NCBI GenBank assembly: GCA_003220435.1
Contig: QHSL01000071.1
Location: forward strand, 1-64,000
DNA from: Candidatus Rokuibacteriota bacterium
GTDB lineage: Bacteria > Methylomirabilota > Methylomirabilia > Rokubacteriales > CSP1-6
Direction of reading: 5' to 3'
Length of the DNA: 64,000 nt
Shown here: positions 41,281-49,254 of the stretch, in pieces
How the letters are laid out: every line of letters begins with the position of its first letter
Numbering within the stretch: position 1 is the stretch's first letter
The notes under the pieces: model-generated
What the model was told of the DNA's origin: nothing
The model's database searches: none
Seen by the model: the letters and a program-made list of their open reading frames with translations, nothing else
Position numbers and translations under genes: made by a program

Positions 41281-41595
41281 GTGCTCCTCGACGAGGTCAT
41301 CGACAAAGCGTTCGACTACCGTGGCAACGTCACCGTGGTGAAGACCGACGGGTCCGAGACGGTCGGGTACCTCTTCAATCGCAACCGCGACGCCGCGGCG
41401 CCCTTCGTGCAGATGTTCGACCTGGACGGCGCCGGCCCGATCTCCATCCCGTACTCCGACATCCGCACGATCCGGTTTACCGGGCGCGACGCCGCGGCCG
41501 GCAACTCCTACGCCGCGTGGCTTCGCGCCAAGGAAGCGAAGGCCGCGCAGCACCCCGAGAAGGGTTCCGACCCTACGCCGTCCAGGGGCGCGTGA
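41281..41595 (+). CDS. Small conserved-looking protein of unknown function between hpnH and hpnG
   Basis: A 104-residue soluble protein, not recognised. It has alternating hydrophobic residues (NVTVVKTDGSETVGYLFNRN, APFVQMFDLDGAG, ISIPYSDIRTIRF) that suggest a small beta barrel, then a charged helical tail (AWLRAKEAKAAQHPEK). It has a good ribosome site (GGAGGTCAGGGC) before GTG 41281, and its stop overlaps the hpnG GTG as GTGA. Tight placement between two enzymes of one pathway suggests a role in C35 hopanoid formation, for example as partner of HpnH or HpnG, but nothing in the sequence shows which. Confidence 0.75.
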   Translation: MLLDEVIDKAFDYRGNVTVVKTDGSETVGYLFNRNRDAAAPFVQMFDLDGAGPISIPYSDIRTIRFTGRDAAAGNSYAAWLRAKEAKAAQHPEKGSDPTPSRGA

Positions 41596-42266
41596 CACGC
41601 GTCCTGGTCGTGACCGCGGTCGAGCTCGAAACCCGCGCTTTGGCCCGACATCTCGGCCTCGGCCGCGTCGGCAGCCCTGACTGGTCCCACTTCCAGGGCG
41701 GCGCCCTCGAGCTGATGTGCGCGGGCCCGCGCGCCGCCCACCTGGCGTCCCGCGCGGCCGGAATCGCGCCGGGCACGCTCGTGATCTCGGCGGGCGTCTG
41801 CGGCGCGCTCTCGCCCGACCTCGCCGAAGGCGACCTGGTCGTGCCGGAGGCCGTCGTGCGTTCGGCGGCCGAGCGCCGCGCGACGGCCGCGCTGCCCCCT
41901 CTGCGGCGCGCCGGAACGCTCGTCACGGTGGACGCCGTCGTGACGACGCCGGAGGCGAAGACGCGGCTCTGGATCGAGACCGGGGCGCTCGCCTGCGACA
42001 TGGAGTCCGCGCCGATTCTCGAGTGGGCCGCGGCCCGGGGGCTCGCCGGGGGTGTCGTCCGCGCGGTCTCCGATTCGGCGAGTCGGGGCGTCCCCGCCGA
42101 CCTGGCCGCGGTGGTGGAGCCCGACGGGCGGGTGAGGACCACGCGGGCGGTGCGCGTCGTCCTGTCCCGCCCGCGCGCGATCGCCGACGCGATGGCGCTG
42201 CGAAGCGGAACCACCGTCGCGCTGAAATCCGTCGCCGCCGCCCTGGCCAGGCTCGCCCGTGGCTGA
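41592..42266 (+). CDS. hpnG: Hopanoid nucleoside phosphorylase HpnG
   Basis: A 224-residue enzyme of the purine nucleoside phosphorylase/MTA nucleosidase fold. HpnG removes adenine from adenosylhopane to give ribosylhopane or its phosphate. Visible are VLVVTAVELETRALARHL, the ISAGVCGALSPDLAEGDLVV phosphate/ribose loop and ACDMESAPILEWA with the purine-site Met-Glu. Its GTG at 41592 overlaps the upstream stop (GTGA) and its end overlaps hpnA by 8 nt. Confidence 0.9.
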   Translation: MTRVLVVTAVELETRALARHLGLGRVGSPDWSHFQGGALELMCAGPRAAHLASRAAGIAPGTLVISAGVCGALSPDLAEGDLVVPEAVVRSAAERRATAALPPLRRAGTLVTVDAVVTTPEAKTRLWIETGALACDMESAPILEWAAARGLAGGVVRAVSDSASRGVPADLAAVVEPDGRVRTTRAVRVVLSRPRAIADAMALRSGTTVALKSVAAALARLARG

Positions 42267-43266
42267 CACGCTCGTCACCGGCGGAACCGGCTTCGTGGGC
42301 GCCAACGTCGTCCGCGAGCTGCTGCGCGAAGGCGCCCTGGTCCGTGTGCTGGCGCGGCCGCGCGGCGATCGGCGGGCGATCGCCGGGCTGGCGATCGAAG
42401 TGTGCGAGGGCGATCTCGGCGATCCCGCGTCGCTCCGGCGCGCCGTCCAGGGCGTGCGCACCGTGTTTCACGTCGCGGCCGATTACCGGCTGTGGGCGCG
42501 CCACCCGGACGAGCTCCACCGGGTCAACGTCGAAGGCACCCGCGCCATGCTCCAGGCCGCCGGCGACGCGGGTGCGCGCCGCGTGGTGTATACGTCGACC
42601 GTCGGCGCGCTGGGAATCCCGAGCGACGGCGCCCCGGGAACCGAGACGACGCCCGTCACGCTCGCGGACATGGTGGGGCCGTACAAGACCTCCAAGTTCC
42701 TCGCCGAGCAGGTCGCGCTCGGCTTCGCACTGAAGGGGCTTCCCCTCGTGATCGTGAATCCGTCGGCGCCGATCGGGCCGTGGGACGTGAAGCCGACGCC
42801 GACCGGGCAGATGATCGTCAACTTCCTCCAGGGGAAGATGTTCGCCACGCTCGACACCGGGCTCAACCTGATCCACGTGCGCGACGTCGCCCGCGGCCAT
42901 CTGCTCGCGGCCGAGCGCGGCCGTGTCGGCGAGAAGTACATCCTCGGCAACCAGGACCTCACGCTCGCCCAGATCGGCGGGCTGCTGGCCGAAACCACCG
43001 GGGGCCGCGCGCCGCGCCTCCGGATCCCCTACGCGGTGGCGTGGCTCGCCGCCGGGTGTATGGAGGCGGCGGCGCGCGTCACCGGCGGCCCGCCGCGGGT
43101 GTCGCTGACCGCGGTGCGCATGGCGCGGAAGCACATGTACTTCAGCGCCGCCAAGGCCGTGCGCGAGCTCGGTCTCCCGCAGACCGATGTGCGCGAGGCG
43201 TTGCGCGACGCGACCGACTGGTTCGTCGAGCGCGGCTACGTGGCGCGCGCCCGGAAGACCGCGTGA
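42259..43266 (+). CDS. hpnA: Hopanoid-associated sugar epimerase HpnA
   Basis: A 335-residue extended SDR (NAD-dependent epimerase/dehydratase). The dinucleotide loop is TGGTGFVGANVV and the active-site pair is YKTSK in VGPYKTSKFLAEQ, with FHVAADYRLWARHP and NPSAPIGPWDVKPTPTG typical of HpnA. Its exact reaction in hopanoid assembly is not settled in the literature I know. It starts at GTG 42259 inside the end of hpnG and overlaps hpnD by 4 nt. Confidence 0.92.
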   Translation: MADTLVTGGTGFVGANVVRELLREGALVRVLARPRGDRRAIAGLAIEVCEGDLGDPASLRRAVQGVRTVFHVAADYRLWARHPDELHRVNVEGTRAMLQAAGDAGARRVVYTSTVGALGIPSDGAPGTETTPVTLADMVGPYKTSKFLAEQVALGFALKGLPLVIVNPSAPIGPWDVKPTPTGQMIVNFLQGKMFATLDTGLNLIHVRDVARGHLLAAERGRVGEKYILGNQDLTLAQIGGLLAETTGGRAPRLRIPYAVAWLAAGCMEAAARVTGGPPRVSLTAVRMARKHMYFSAAKAVRELGLPQTDVREALRDATDWFVERGYVARARKTA

Positions 43267-44147
43267 TCGGACACCTCACCGCGCGGCTGACGCGCAAGAG
43301 CCGCTCGAACTTCTACTACGCGTTTCTCGCGCTGCCCAAGGTCCGCCGGGACGCGCTGTACGCCGTGTACGCCTTCTGCCGCACCGTGGACGACGTGGCC
43401 GATCTCGCGGGCGAGCGCGGCGCCGATGCCGCCGAGCAGCGGCAGGAGCTCGCCCGCTGGCGCCGGGACGTGGCCCTGTGCTTCGAGCACGAGGGCGTCC
43501 CCATGCATCCCATCGCGCGTGCCCTCCGCGACGCCGTGCGCGCCTTCGCGATTCCCCGCGACGCGCTCCTGGCGATCATCGACGGGGTCGAGATGGACCT
43601 CGATCGGGTCAGGTACGAGACGGCGGCCGACCTCTATCCGTATTGCTACCGGGTCGCCTCCGCGGTCGGTCTCTGCTGCATCGAGATCTTCGGCTACACG
43701 GATCCGCGCGCACGCGACTACGCCGTGAAGCTCGGCACCGCGCTCCAGATCACGAACATCATCCGGGACGTCGGCGCCGACGCCCGCGCCGGGCGCGTGT
43801 ACGTGCCGCAGGACGACATGAGGCGGTTCGGCGTGACCGAGGACGATCTGCGCGCCGGGCGGCACAGCGAGCAGTTCGTCCGGCTGATGAGCCATCAAGC
43901 CGATCGGGCGCGTCAGTTCTACCGGGCCGCTCGCGAGAGCTTTCCCACCGTGGACGCGCGCTCGCTGGTGCCGGCGGAGATCATGGGGCGGATCTACCTG
44001 GCCCTGCTCGAGGAGATCGAGGCGCGCCGGTTCCAGGTCTTCGGCGATCGCATCACCCTGCCGGCCACGCGCAAGGTCGCGATCGCGTTTCGCTGCTGGG
44101 CGGCGGCGCGCCTCGGCCACGCCGCCGTCAGTGTGTGGGCGGCGTGA
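43263..44147 (+). CDS. hpnD: Presqualene diphosphate synthase HpnD
   Basis: A 294-residue all-helical prenyl synthase that condenses two farnesyl diphosphates to presqualene diphosphate. It opens with SRSNFYYAFLALPKVRRDAL and has both aspartate motifs, DDVAD (in FCRTVDDVADLAG) and RDVGAD (in NIIRDVGADARAGRVYVPQ). SNFYYAF and CIEIFGY mark HpnD rather than HpnC. HpnC and HpnE, which usually complete squalene formation, are not in this window. It starts at GTG 43263 (GTGA overlap) and its end overlaps the first MDR gene. Confidence 0.92.
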   Translation: MIGHLTARLTRKSRSNFYYAFLALPKVRRDALYAVYAFCRTVDDVADLAGERGADAAEQRQELARWRRDVALCFEHEGVPMHPIARALRDAVRAFAIPRDALLAIIDGVEMDLDRVRYETAADLYPYCYRVASAVGLCCIEIFGYTDPRARDYAVKLGTALQITNIIRDVGADARAGRVYVPQDDMRRFGVTEDDLRAGRHSEQFVRLMSHQADRARQFYRAARESFPTVDARSLVPAEIMGRIYLALLEEIEARRFQVFGDRITLPATRKVAIAFRCWAAARLGHAAVSVWAA

Positions 44148-45154
44148 AGGCCGCCGTCTACCGCGGCGGCGGCCGGCTCGTCGCCGAGGACTGGCCGACG
44201 CCCACGATCGGCGACGGCGAGATCCTCCTGCGCCTGAAGGGCTGCGGCCTCTGCGGCTCCGACATCGCGAAGATCGCCGACCCCGCGACGCGCGTGCCCG
44301 CGATCTTCGGCCACGAGGTCGTGGGCGAGGTGACGGCCCTCGGCGCCGGCGTGACCGGCTACGCCGTCGGTGACCGGGTGGTGGCGGCGCACCACGTGCC
44401 GTGCGGCGGCTGCCACTACTGCCGGCGCGGCAGCGAGTCCATGTGCGCGGCGTTCCGGACGTCGAACCTCGACCCGGGCGGGTTCGCGGAGTACGTGCGC
44501 GTCCCGGCACCCAACGTGCTTCACGCAACGTTCCGCGTCCCGCCGCACGTCGGGGACGAGGCGGCGTCGTTCGTCGAGCCGCTGGGCTGCTGCCTGCGCG
44601 CGGTGCGACGGGCGCGCGTCGATCCGGGCGACACGGCCGTCGTCGTGGGTCTGGGCTCGATCGGCTGCCTCTTCGTCCAGCTCCTCACGCGCGCCGGTGC
44701 GGCCGTCGTCGGCTGCGACCCGCTCGCGGACCGCGCCGAGCTCGCCGTCCGGCTCGGCGCCGCAGTCGCCGGCCCGCCCGACGCGGCGCGGCGGGCCCAG
44801 CACGAGCTGAGCGGAGGCCGCGGGGCCGATCTGGTCGTCGTCACCGGCGGCGGCGCCGACGTGCTGCCGTGGGCGGCCGAGAGCCTTCGTGACGGGGGCA
44901 CCGTCCACTACTTCGCAGGCGGCGGCGGCGCCGCGCTCCCGCTGCGGCTCGAAGCGCTGTATCACCGTGAGCTCACGATCACGGCGACCTACTCGTCGTC
45001 CCCGGCCGACCTGGCGGAGGCGTTCCGCCTCATCGAGACCGGCGCGGTCGACGTCGGCCGCCTCTTCACGCACCGTGTGCCGCTCGAGCGCCTCGCCAGC
45101 GGCGTCGACCTGATGCGACGGCGCGAGGCGCTCAAGGTGTACGTCACACCGTGA
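44144..45154 (+). CDS. Zinc MDR dehydrogenase in the hopanoid operon, first of two
   Basis: A 336-residue zinc-dependent medium-chain dehydrogenase. The catalytic zinc site is seen in GLCGSD and GHEVVGEV, the structural zinc cysteines in CGGCHYCRRGSESMC and the cofactor loop in VVGLGSIGCLFVQL. It resembles polyol (sorbitol/threitol-type) dehydrogenases. It begins at GTG 44144, overlapping hpnD by 4 nt, and overlaps the second MDR gene by 4 nt. Ribosylhopane is an aldose whose reduction gives bacteriohopanetetrol; a polyol-type MDR made together with HpnG and HpnA is a good candidate for that step. This is inference. Confidence 0.85.
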   Translation: MKAAVYRGGGRLVAEDWPTPTIGDGEILLRLKGCGLCGSDIAKIADPATRVPAIFGHEVVGEVTALGAGVTGYAVGDRVVAAHHVPCGGCHYCRRGSESMCAAFRTSNLDPGGFAEYVRVPAPNVLHATFRVPPHVGDEAASFVEPLGCCLRAVRRARVDPGDTAVVVGLGSIGCLFVQLLTRAGAAVVGCDPLADRAELAVRLGAAVAGPPDAARRAQHELSGGRGADLVVVTGGGADVLPWAAESLRDGGTVHYFAGGGGAALPLRLEALYHRELTITATYSSSPADLAEAFRLIETGAVDVGRLFTHRVPLERLASGVDLMRRREALKVYVTP

Positions 45155-46173
45155 GGGCGATGGTCTTCCACGGCCCGGGCGATCTGCGCCGAGAGGAGCT
45201 CCCGGTGCCCGCGCCGGCGCCGGGCGAGATCGTCCTGCGTATCGACGCCGCGCTGACGTGCGGCACCGACGTGAAGACGCTCCGGCGCGGGCACCCGGTG
45301 ATGATCCCGAAGGTGCCGACCGTGTTCGGCCACGAGTTCGCGGGCACCGTGACCGCCGTGGGCTCGGGCGTCGCCCAGTTCCGCGAGGGCGATCGGGTGG
45401 TCGCGGCCAACTCGGCGCCGTGCGGCGGCTGCCCGTCGTGTGTCGCCGGGCGGCCCAACCTCTGCGAAGATTTGTTGTTCGTCAACGGCGCGTACGGGGA
45501 GTTCATCGCGCTGCCGCCCCGCCTCGTCGCGCGCAACGTCGTGCCGCTGGGGCCATCGCTCCCGGCCTCGCGCGCGGCCTTTGCCGAGCCGCTGGCGTGC
45601 GCGCTGCTGGCGGTCGAGCGCGCCCGGATCGAGGCGGGCCAGACCGTGGTCGTGCTCGGCCACGGTCCGCTCGGCTGCCTGCTCGGTATGCTCGCGGCGT
45701 CGCGCCAGGCGCGGGTCGTCATGGTCGGCAAGGCCGGATGGCGATTCGATCGACTGCGGAGGCTCGAGTTCGCGCGCTGGCTGGACGCCACCGCCGGCAA
45801 CGTCGTCGAGGCCGTGCGCGCCGCCAACGGTGGGCGGGGTGCCGACGTGGTGGTGGACGCCACCGGGCGGCCGGAGGTGTGGGAGCAGGCCGTGGATGCG
45901 GTGGGACGCGGAGGCACCGTGGTATTCTTCGGCGGCTGCGCGCCCGGAACGTCGATCCGCCTCGATACGCGGCGGACGCATTACGAGGAGCTGACGCTCC
46001 TCGGCGCCTTCCACCACACGCCGGCGACGATCCGGCGAGCGGTCGATGCGCTGGCGTCGGGCGTGCTGGTGCCGGACGAGCTCATCAGCCACCGGATGGC
46101 GCTCGAGGAGGTCGGGCGGGCGCTGGAGCTCATGGCGAAAGGAGAGGCCCTCAAGGTGCTGATCGAATCGTGA
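45151..46173 (+). CDS. Zinc MDR dehydrogenase in the hopanoid operon, second of two
   Basis: A 340-residue paralogue of the preceding gene, well diverged. Catalytic zinc: LTCGTDVK and GHEFAGTV; structural zinc: CGGCPSCVAGRPNLC; cofactor loop: VVLGHGPLGCLLGML. The stretch after the cofactor loop (AGWRFDRLRRLEFARWLDA) differs from the usual D/E-containing strand end, so NADP rather than NAD is possible. It starts at GTG 45151 and overlaps its neighbours by 4 nt on both sides. Whether the two MDR proteins form a heteromer or act in sequence on the hopanoid side chain is unknown. Confidence 0.85.
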   Translation: MRAMVFHGPGDLRREELPVPAPAPGEIVLRIDAALTCGTDVKTLRRGHPVMIPKVPTVFGHEFAGTVTAVGSGVAQFREGDRVVAANSAPCGGCPSCVAGRPNLCEDLLFVNGAYGEFIALPPRLVARNVVPLGPSLPASRAAFAEPLACALLAVERARIEAGQTVVVLGHGPLGCLLGMLAASRQARVVMVGKAGWRFDRLRRLEFARWLDATAGNVVEAVRAANGGRGADVVVDATGRPEVWEQAVDAVGRGGTVVFFGGCAPGTSIRLDTRRTHYEELTLLGAFHHTPATIRRAVDALASGVLVPDELISHRMALEEVGRALELMAKGEALKVLIES

Positions 46174-46775
46174 TCCCTCGATCCTGTCTCGTCGTGATCG
46201 CGACGGTACTGATCCTCGCTACCCTCGCCCCGCCGGCCGCCTCATTCGACTCCGCCACGGTGTTCGCGAAGGGCACGTACGTGATCTCGGCGGAAGGCGT
46301 CTACGGCCAGCAGGTCAACCTCGAGAGCGTGGCCCACCAGAGCGACATCGACTTCTGGGGCCTCGGCCTCCGCGCGTCGATCCTGCCGTTAGGGCCCACC
46401 GGCCCCGGCGTCGTCAGGGGCTCGCTCGAGGTGGGCCTGGAGCCGTACTACCAGCACTACGTCGACCCACAGTCCGCGTTCTGGGCCGGGCTCAGTCTCG
46501 TGCTCCGGTACCATCTCCTGTCCCTCGGGCGCTTCGTTCCTTACGCAGAGGTGGCCGGCGGCGCGGGCGCCACCGACCTGAAGGTGAAGGAGATCGCCTC
46601 CGACTTCTCGTTCGTAGTCTGGGGCGGCGTCGGCGCGTCGCTGTTCGTCACCGACCATACGGCGATCTACGCCGGTTACCGGCTCGAGCACAACTCCAAC
46701 GGCAACATCGAGCAGCCGAACCGAGGCTTCGAGTCGCACATCGGTGTGCTCGGCGTGTCATACTATTTCCGATGA
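46170..46775 (+). CDS. PagL-like lipid A 3-O-deacylase / acyloxyacyl hydrolase
   Basis: A 201-residue outer-membrane beta barrel. A signal peptide (about 1-25, ending PPAAS) precedes alternating strands and a C-terminal aromatic end (GVSYYFR). The PagL-family active site is visible as RLEHNSNGNIEQPNRG, in which the histidine and the serine two residues later are the catalytic pair. Such enzymes trim an acyl chain from lipid A in the outer membrane. It starts with GTG 46170, overlapping the second MDR gene by 4 nt, so outer-membrane LPS remodelling is tied to hopanoid production. Confidence 0.82.
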   Translation: MIPRSCLVVIATVLILATLAPPAASFDSATVFAKGTYVISAEGVYGQQVNLESVAHQSDIDFWGLGLRASILPLGPTGPGVVRGSLEVGLEPYYQHYVDPQSAFWAGLSLVLRYHLLSLGRFVPYAEVAGGAGATDLKVKEIASDFSFVVWGGVGASLFVTDHTAIYAGYRLEHNSNGNIEQPNRGFESHIGVLGVSYYFR

Positions 46776-46804
46776 CGCTGTCGCCCGACGAGGAGCCACC
46801 AGCG

Positions 46805-47797
46805 ATGAAAGCCCCTATCTCCGAAATATTGTTAGCCGGCCCGCGCGGCTTCTGCGCGGGCGTCGAGCGGGCGATCGACATCGTCGAGCTGGCGCTGTCG
46901 GTGTGCCGGCCGCCCGTCTACGTCCGCCGCGAGATCGTCCACAACCGCCTTGTCGTCGAGACGCTCCGGACGCAGGGCGCGATCTTCGTGGACGAGCTGG
47001 ACGAGGTGCCGGACAACGCCACCGTGATCTTCAGCGCCCACGGGATCTCGCCGGAGGTCCGCAACGAGGCGGCTCGGCGCGGCCTCCGCGTGATCGACGC
47101 GACGTGCCCGCTGGTGACCAAGGTCCATCTCGAGGCGATCCGCTACGCGCGCGAGGGCTACTCGATCGTGCTCATCGGCCACGAGGATCACGACGAGGTC
47201 ATCGGCACGCTCGGCGAGGCGCCGGACCGCATCTTCGTCATCTGCGACGTGGACGAGGTCGCGAAGCTCGAGGTCCCGAACCCGAGCAAGATCGCCTATC
47301 TCACGCAGACCACGCTCTCGGTGGACGACACCCGCGACGTGATCGATGCCCTGCGCCGCAAGTTCCCGAAGATCGTCGGCCCGTCGCGCAACGACATCTG
47401 CTACGCGACCCAGAACCGCCAGGCCGCGGTGAAGCGCCTGGCCAACGACGTCGACGTCCTGCTGGTGATCGGCTCGGCCAACAGCTCCAACGCGATCCGG
47501 CTCGTGGAGGTGGCCCAGACCGCGGGCACCGCGGCTTACCTGATCAACGACGTCGGCGACATCCGGGGCGAGTGGCTCGACAGCGCCCATCGCGTCGGCA
47601 TCACCGCCGGCGCCTCGACGCCGGAGATCCTCGTGACGCAGACGGTGGAAGCGTTGCGGCAGCAGGGGGTCGCGGTGCGCGAAGTCCACGTGGTCGAGGA
47701 GGACGTCCGGTTCGCGCTCCCGCAGGAGCTCGCGCGCATGGCCGAGGAGCGCGGGATGACCCTGCCGGCGCGGACGGCGATGCGCCAGACTATTTAG
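46805..47797 (+). CDS. ispH: 4-hydroxy-3-methylbut-2-enyl diphosphate reductase (IspH)
   Basis: A 330-residue iron-sulfur enzyme, last step of the MEP route, giving IPP and DMAPP. The three cluster cysteines are Cys17 (GPRGFCAGVERA), Cys101 (DATCPLVTKVH) and Cys199 (NDICYATQNRQ), and SANSSNAIRL and GASTPEILV are present. I chose ATG 46805 because GAGGAG lies 9 nt before it; an ATG at 46772 overlapping the previous stop as ATGA would add 11 residues. It is the last gene of the plus-strand hopanoid operon and supplies its precursors. Confidence 0.93.
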   Translation: MKAPISEILLAGPRGFCAGVERAIDIVELALSVCRPPVYVRREIVHNRLVVETLRTQGAIFVDELDEVPDNATVIFSAHGISPEVRNEAARRGLRVIDATCPLVTKVHLEAIRYAREGYSIVLIGHEDHDEVIGTLGEAPDRIFVICDVDEVAKLEVPNPSKIAYLTQTTLSVDDTRDVIDALRRKFPKIVGPSRNDICYATQNRQAAVKRLANDVDVLLVIGSANSSNAIRLVEVAQTAGTAAYLINDVGDIRGEWLDSAHRVGITAGASTPEILVTQTVEALRQQGVAVREVHVVEEDVRFALPQELARMAEERGMTLPARTAMRQTI

Positions 47798-47799
47798 AT

Positions 47800-47821
47800 G
47801 GGGGGCCTCGACGGGCCCCCC
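47800..47821 (+). terminator. GC hairpin after the hopanoid operon
   Basis: GGGGGGCC (47800-47807) pairs perfectly with GGCCCCCC (47814-47821) around a 6-nt loop, 3 bp after the ispH stop. An A rather than T run follows, so it may need Rho or act as an end-protecting hairpin. It overlaps the first of two diverged direct repeats. Confidence 0.5.
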
Positions 47822-47930
47822 AAGCCCCCCGTGCTCGGACGCGCCGCGGCGGAGCCGTGGCGCGCCTCGATGTCGCGTCTCGTGCTGGCGGGCCTCGAAG
47901 GGCCCCAAGCCCTCCGCGCTCGGTAGCGCC
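47804..47930. repeat. Two diverged direct repeats in the gap after ispH
   Basis: 47804-47845 and 47891-47930 are related copies of about 40 bp (both begin GGCCTCGA-GGGCCCC and end GCTCGG-GCGCC with small changes). Each includes a short GGCC hairpin. They fill most of the 141-bp gap between ispH and the converging Uma2 gene. They could be remains of a REP-type element. Confidence 0.5.
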
Positions 47931-47938
47931 AGGGCGGG

Positions 47939-48502
47939 TCAGCCGAGCAGGTCGTCTACCCCTACCATGACGTCCGGGAACGCGAGGCTGGCGAGCGGCT
48001 CGCCACGGACGAGGGTGCGGACGGCGCGGTAGCGGCGGCCCGCCGGCTCGCGGTGCACCTCGAGCCGCTGGCTCACGAGGTCGCACATCCAGGTCTCCCG
48101 CACCCCGGCCCGTGCATAGAGCGGAATCCGCACCCGGCGCTCCAGCCGCACGCTCGTGTCCGCAACTTCGATGAGGAGCAGCACGTCCGCCGCGGCCGGG
48201 TGGGACGTCGTGTAGAAATCGTCGCGCGGACGCAGCAGCATCACATCGGGCTGCAGCTCGGAGTCCTCCTTCGGGAACCGCACCGGGTTCTGGACGCGCA
48301 CGATCGCCCGCTCGCCGAGACGCGAGGTCCACAGCCGGGTGAGCCGATCGACCGTGCCGGCGTGACGCGCTCCGATCGGTTCCCGCACGACGATGTGACC
48401 GGCGATCAGCTCGAGCCGCTCGTCGTCGGCGAGAATGCCGGTCTCGCCCATCCGCTGATATTCGTCCACGGTGAATCGCCGCCGTTGAAGAACCTCGCTC
48501 AT
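47939..48502 (-). CDS. Uma2-family restriction-endonuclease-fold protein
   Basis: A 187-residue PD-(D/E)xK-fold protein of the Uma2 family (PF05685), common in cyanobacteria and soil bacteria, with nuclease fold but unknown role. It shows DDERLELIAGHIVVREPIG, LQPDVMLLRPRDD, a LLLIEVADTSV strand with the catalytic E-x-A-type residue and IPLYARAGVRETWM. The ATG at 48502 follows GAGGCGTAGTCG; TAGAAT at 48522-48527 makes a promoter with a 12-nt leader. It stands alone between the hopanoid and envelope regions. Confidence 0.85.
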   Translation of the reverse strand: MSEVLQRRRFTVDEYQRMGETGILADDERLELIAGHIVVREPIGARHAGTVDRLTRLWTSRLGERAIVRVQNPVRFPKEDSELQPDVMLLRPRDDFYTTSHPAAADVLLLIEVADTSVRLERRVRIPLYARAGVRETWMCDLVSQRLEVHREPAGRRYRAVRTLVRGEPLASLAFPDVMVGVDDLLG

Positions 48503-48521
48503 CGACTACGCCTCCGCGCAC

Positions 48522-48527
48522 ATTCTA
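48522..48527 (-). promoter_or_regulatory. Candidate -10 box of the Uma2 gene
   Basis: TAGAAT on the minus strand; 7 nt later would be the transcript start, just ahead of GAGGCGTAGTCG and the ATG at 48502. Same hexamer as at 7696 and 8607. The rest of the 119-bp gap upstream shows nothing else. Confidence 0.4.
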
Positions 48528-48621
48528 CGCTGCGGCGCGGGGCGATCAGTGTGTCGATTCGGAGACGTAAGACGGGCGTCAGCCGGTGGAACGGATCGCA
48601 GCGGTGGCCGGCGAGACGTCG

Positions 48622-49239
48622 TCAAGCGTGATTCTTCACCGCGTGATAGCCCCGCCACATCTCTCGAAGGTTGCCGTAAAGCCACAAACCGGGAACGGTC
48701 GGGAGGAGGGCGGCGACCAGCAACTCCTTCGCGAGCACCAGACCCGTGCCGACGAACACCAGAAAGAAAGCGACGAGCGCGGTGACGATGCCCAGCACCA
48801 TCATCCGTTCGCCTCGCGTCGCGGTGCCGCGGACAAGCGATTCCATCGAGATGTAGGCATGCCTGGCGCGGAGCATCTTGACCTTCGAGGCGCCGGTGGG
48901 CGACGGGGCACTCGGCCACGCGCCCAGCACCTGGGGTACGGTGACGACCTTGCCCTCGCGACGATCGGGCGAACCGCGTCGAAGGGTGTAGATGGTCATT
49001 GCGATCAGATCCGTCACCAGCACGGTCACGGCGAGAATCAGAATGGCCCAACCGACTGCGGCAGCGATCTCGACCGCGCGACCGTAGCCAGGGGATGCCG
49101 AGATCGCCTGCTGCAGAAGGGCGCCCGCGACGAGCACCACCAGAGTAAGCACCCAGAACACGAACAGGCGCCCTGCGCGCCGGAAGAAAAACACGAGGAA
49201 CGCGACGACGGCAAGAGCCCAGAGCGCGACCCAGGCCAT
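48622..49239 (-). CDS. Membrane protein of unknown function
   Basis: A 205-residue protein, not recognised, with about five hydrophobic helices: two at residues 1-42, one near 55-80 (AAVGWAILILAVTVLVTDLI), and two near the C-terminus (about 148-185), around a basic central loop (TLRRGSPDRREGK and KVKMLRARHAYI). It is the last gene of the minus-strand envelope run and lies 15 bp after another unknown membrane protein. GGGGAGGCAACCCG precedes the ATG at 49239. Confidence 0.78.
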   Translation of the reverse strand: MAWVALWALAVVAFLVFFFRRAGRLFVFWVLTLVVLVAGALLQQAISASPGYGRAVEIAAAVGWAILILAVTVLVTDLIAMTIYTLRRGSPDRREGKVVTVPQVLGAWPSAPSPTGASKVKMLRARHAYISMESLVRGTATRGERMMVLGIVTALVAFFLVFVGTGLVLAKELLVAALLPTVPGLWLYGNLREMWRGYHAVKNHA

Positions 49240-49254
49240 CGGGTTGCCTCCCCC

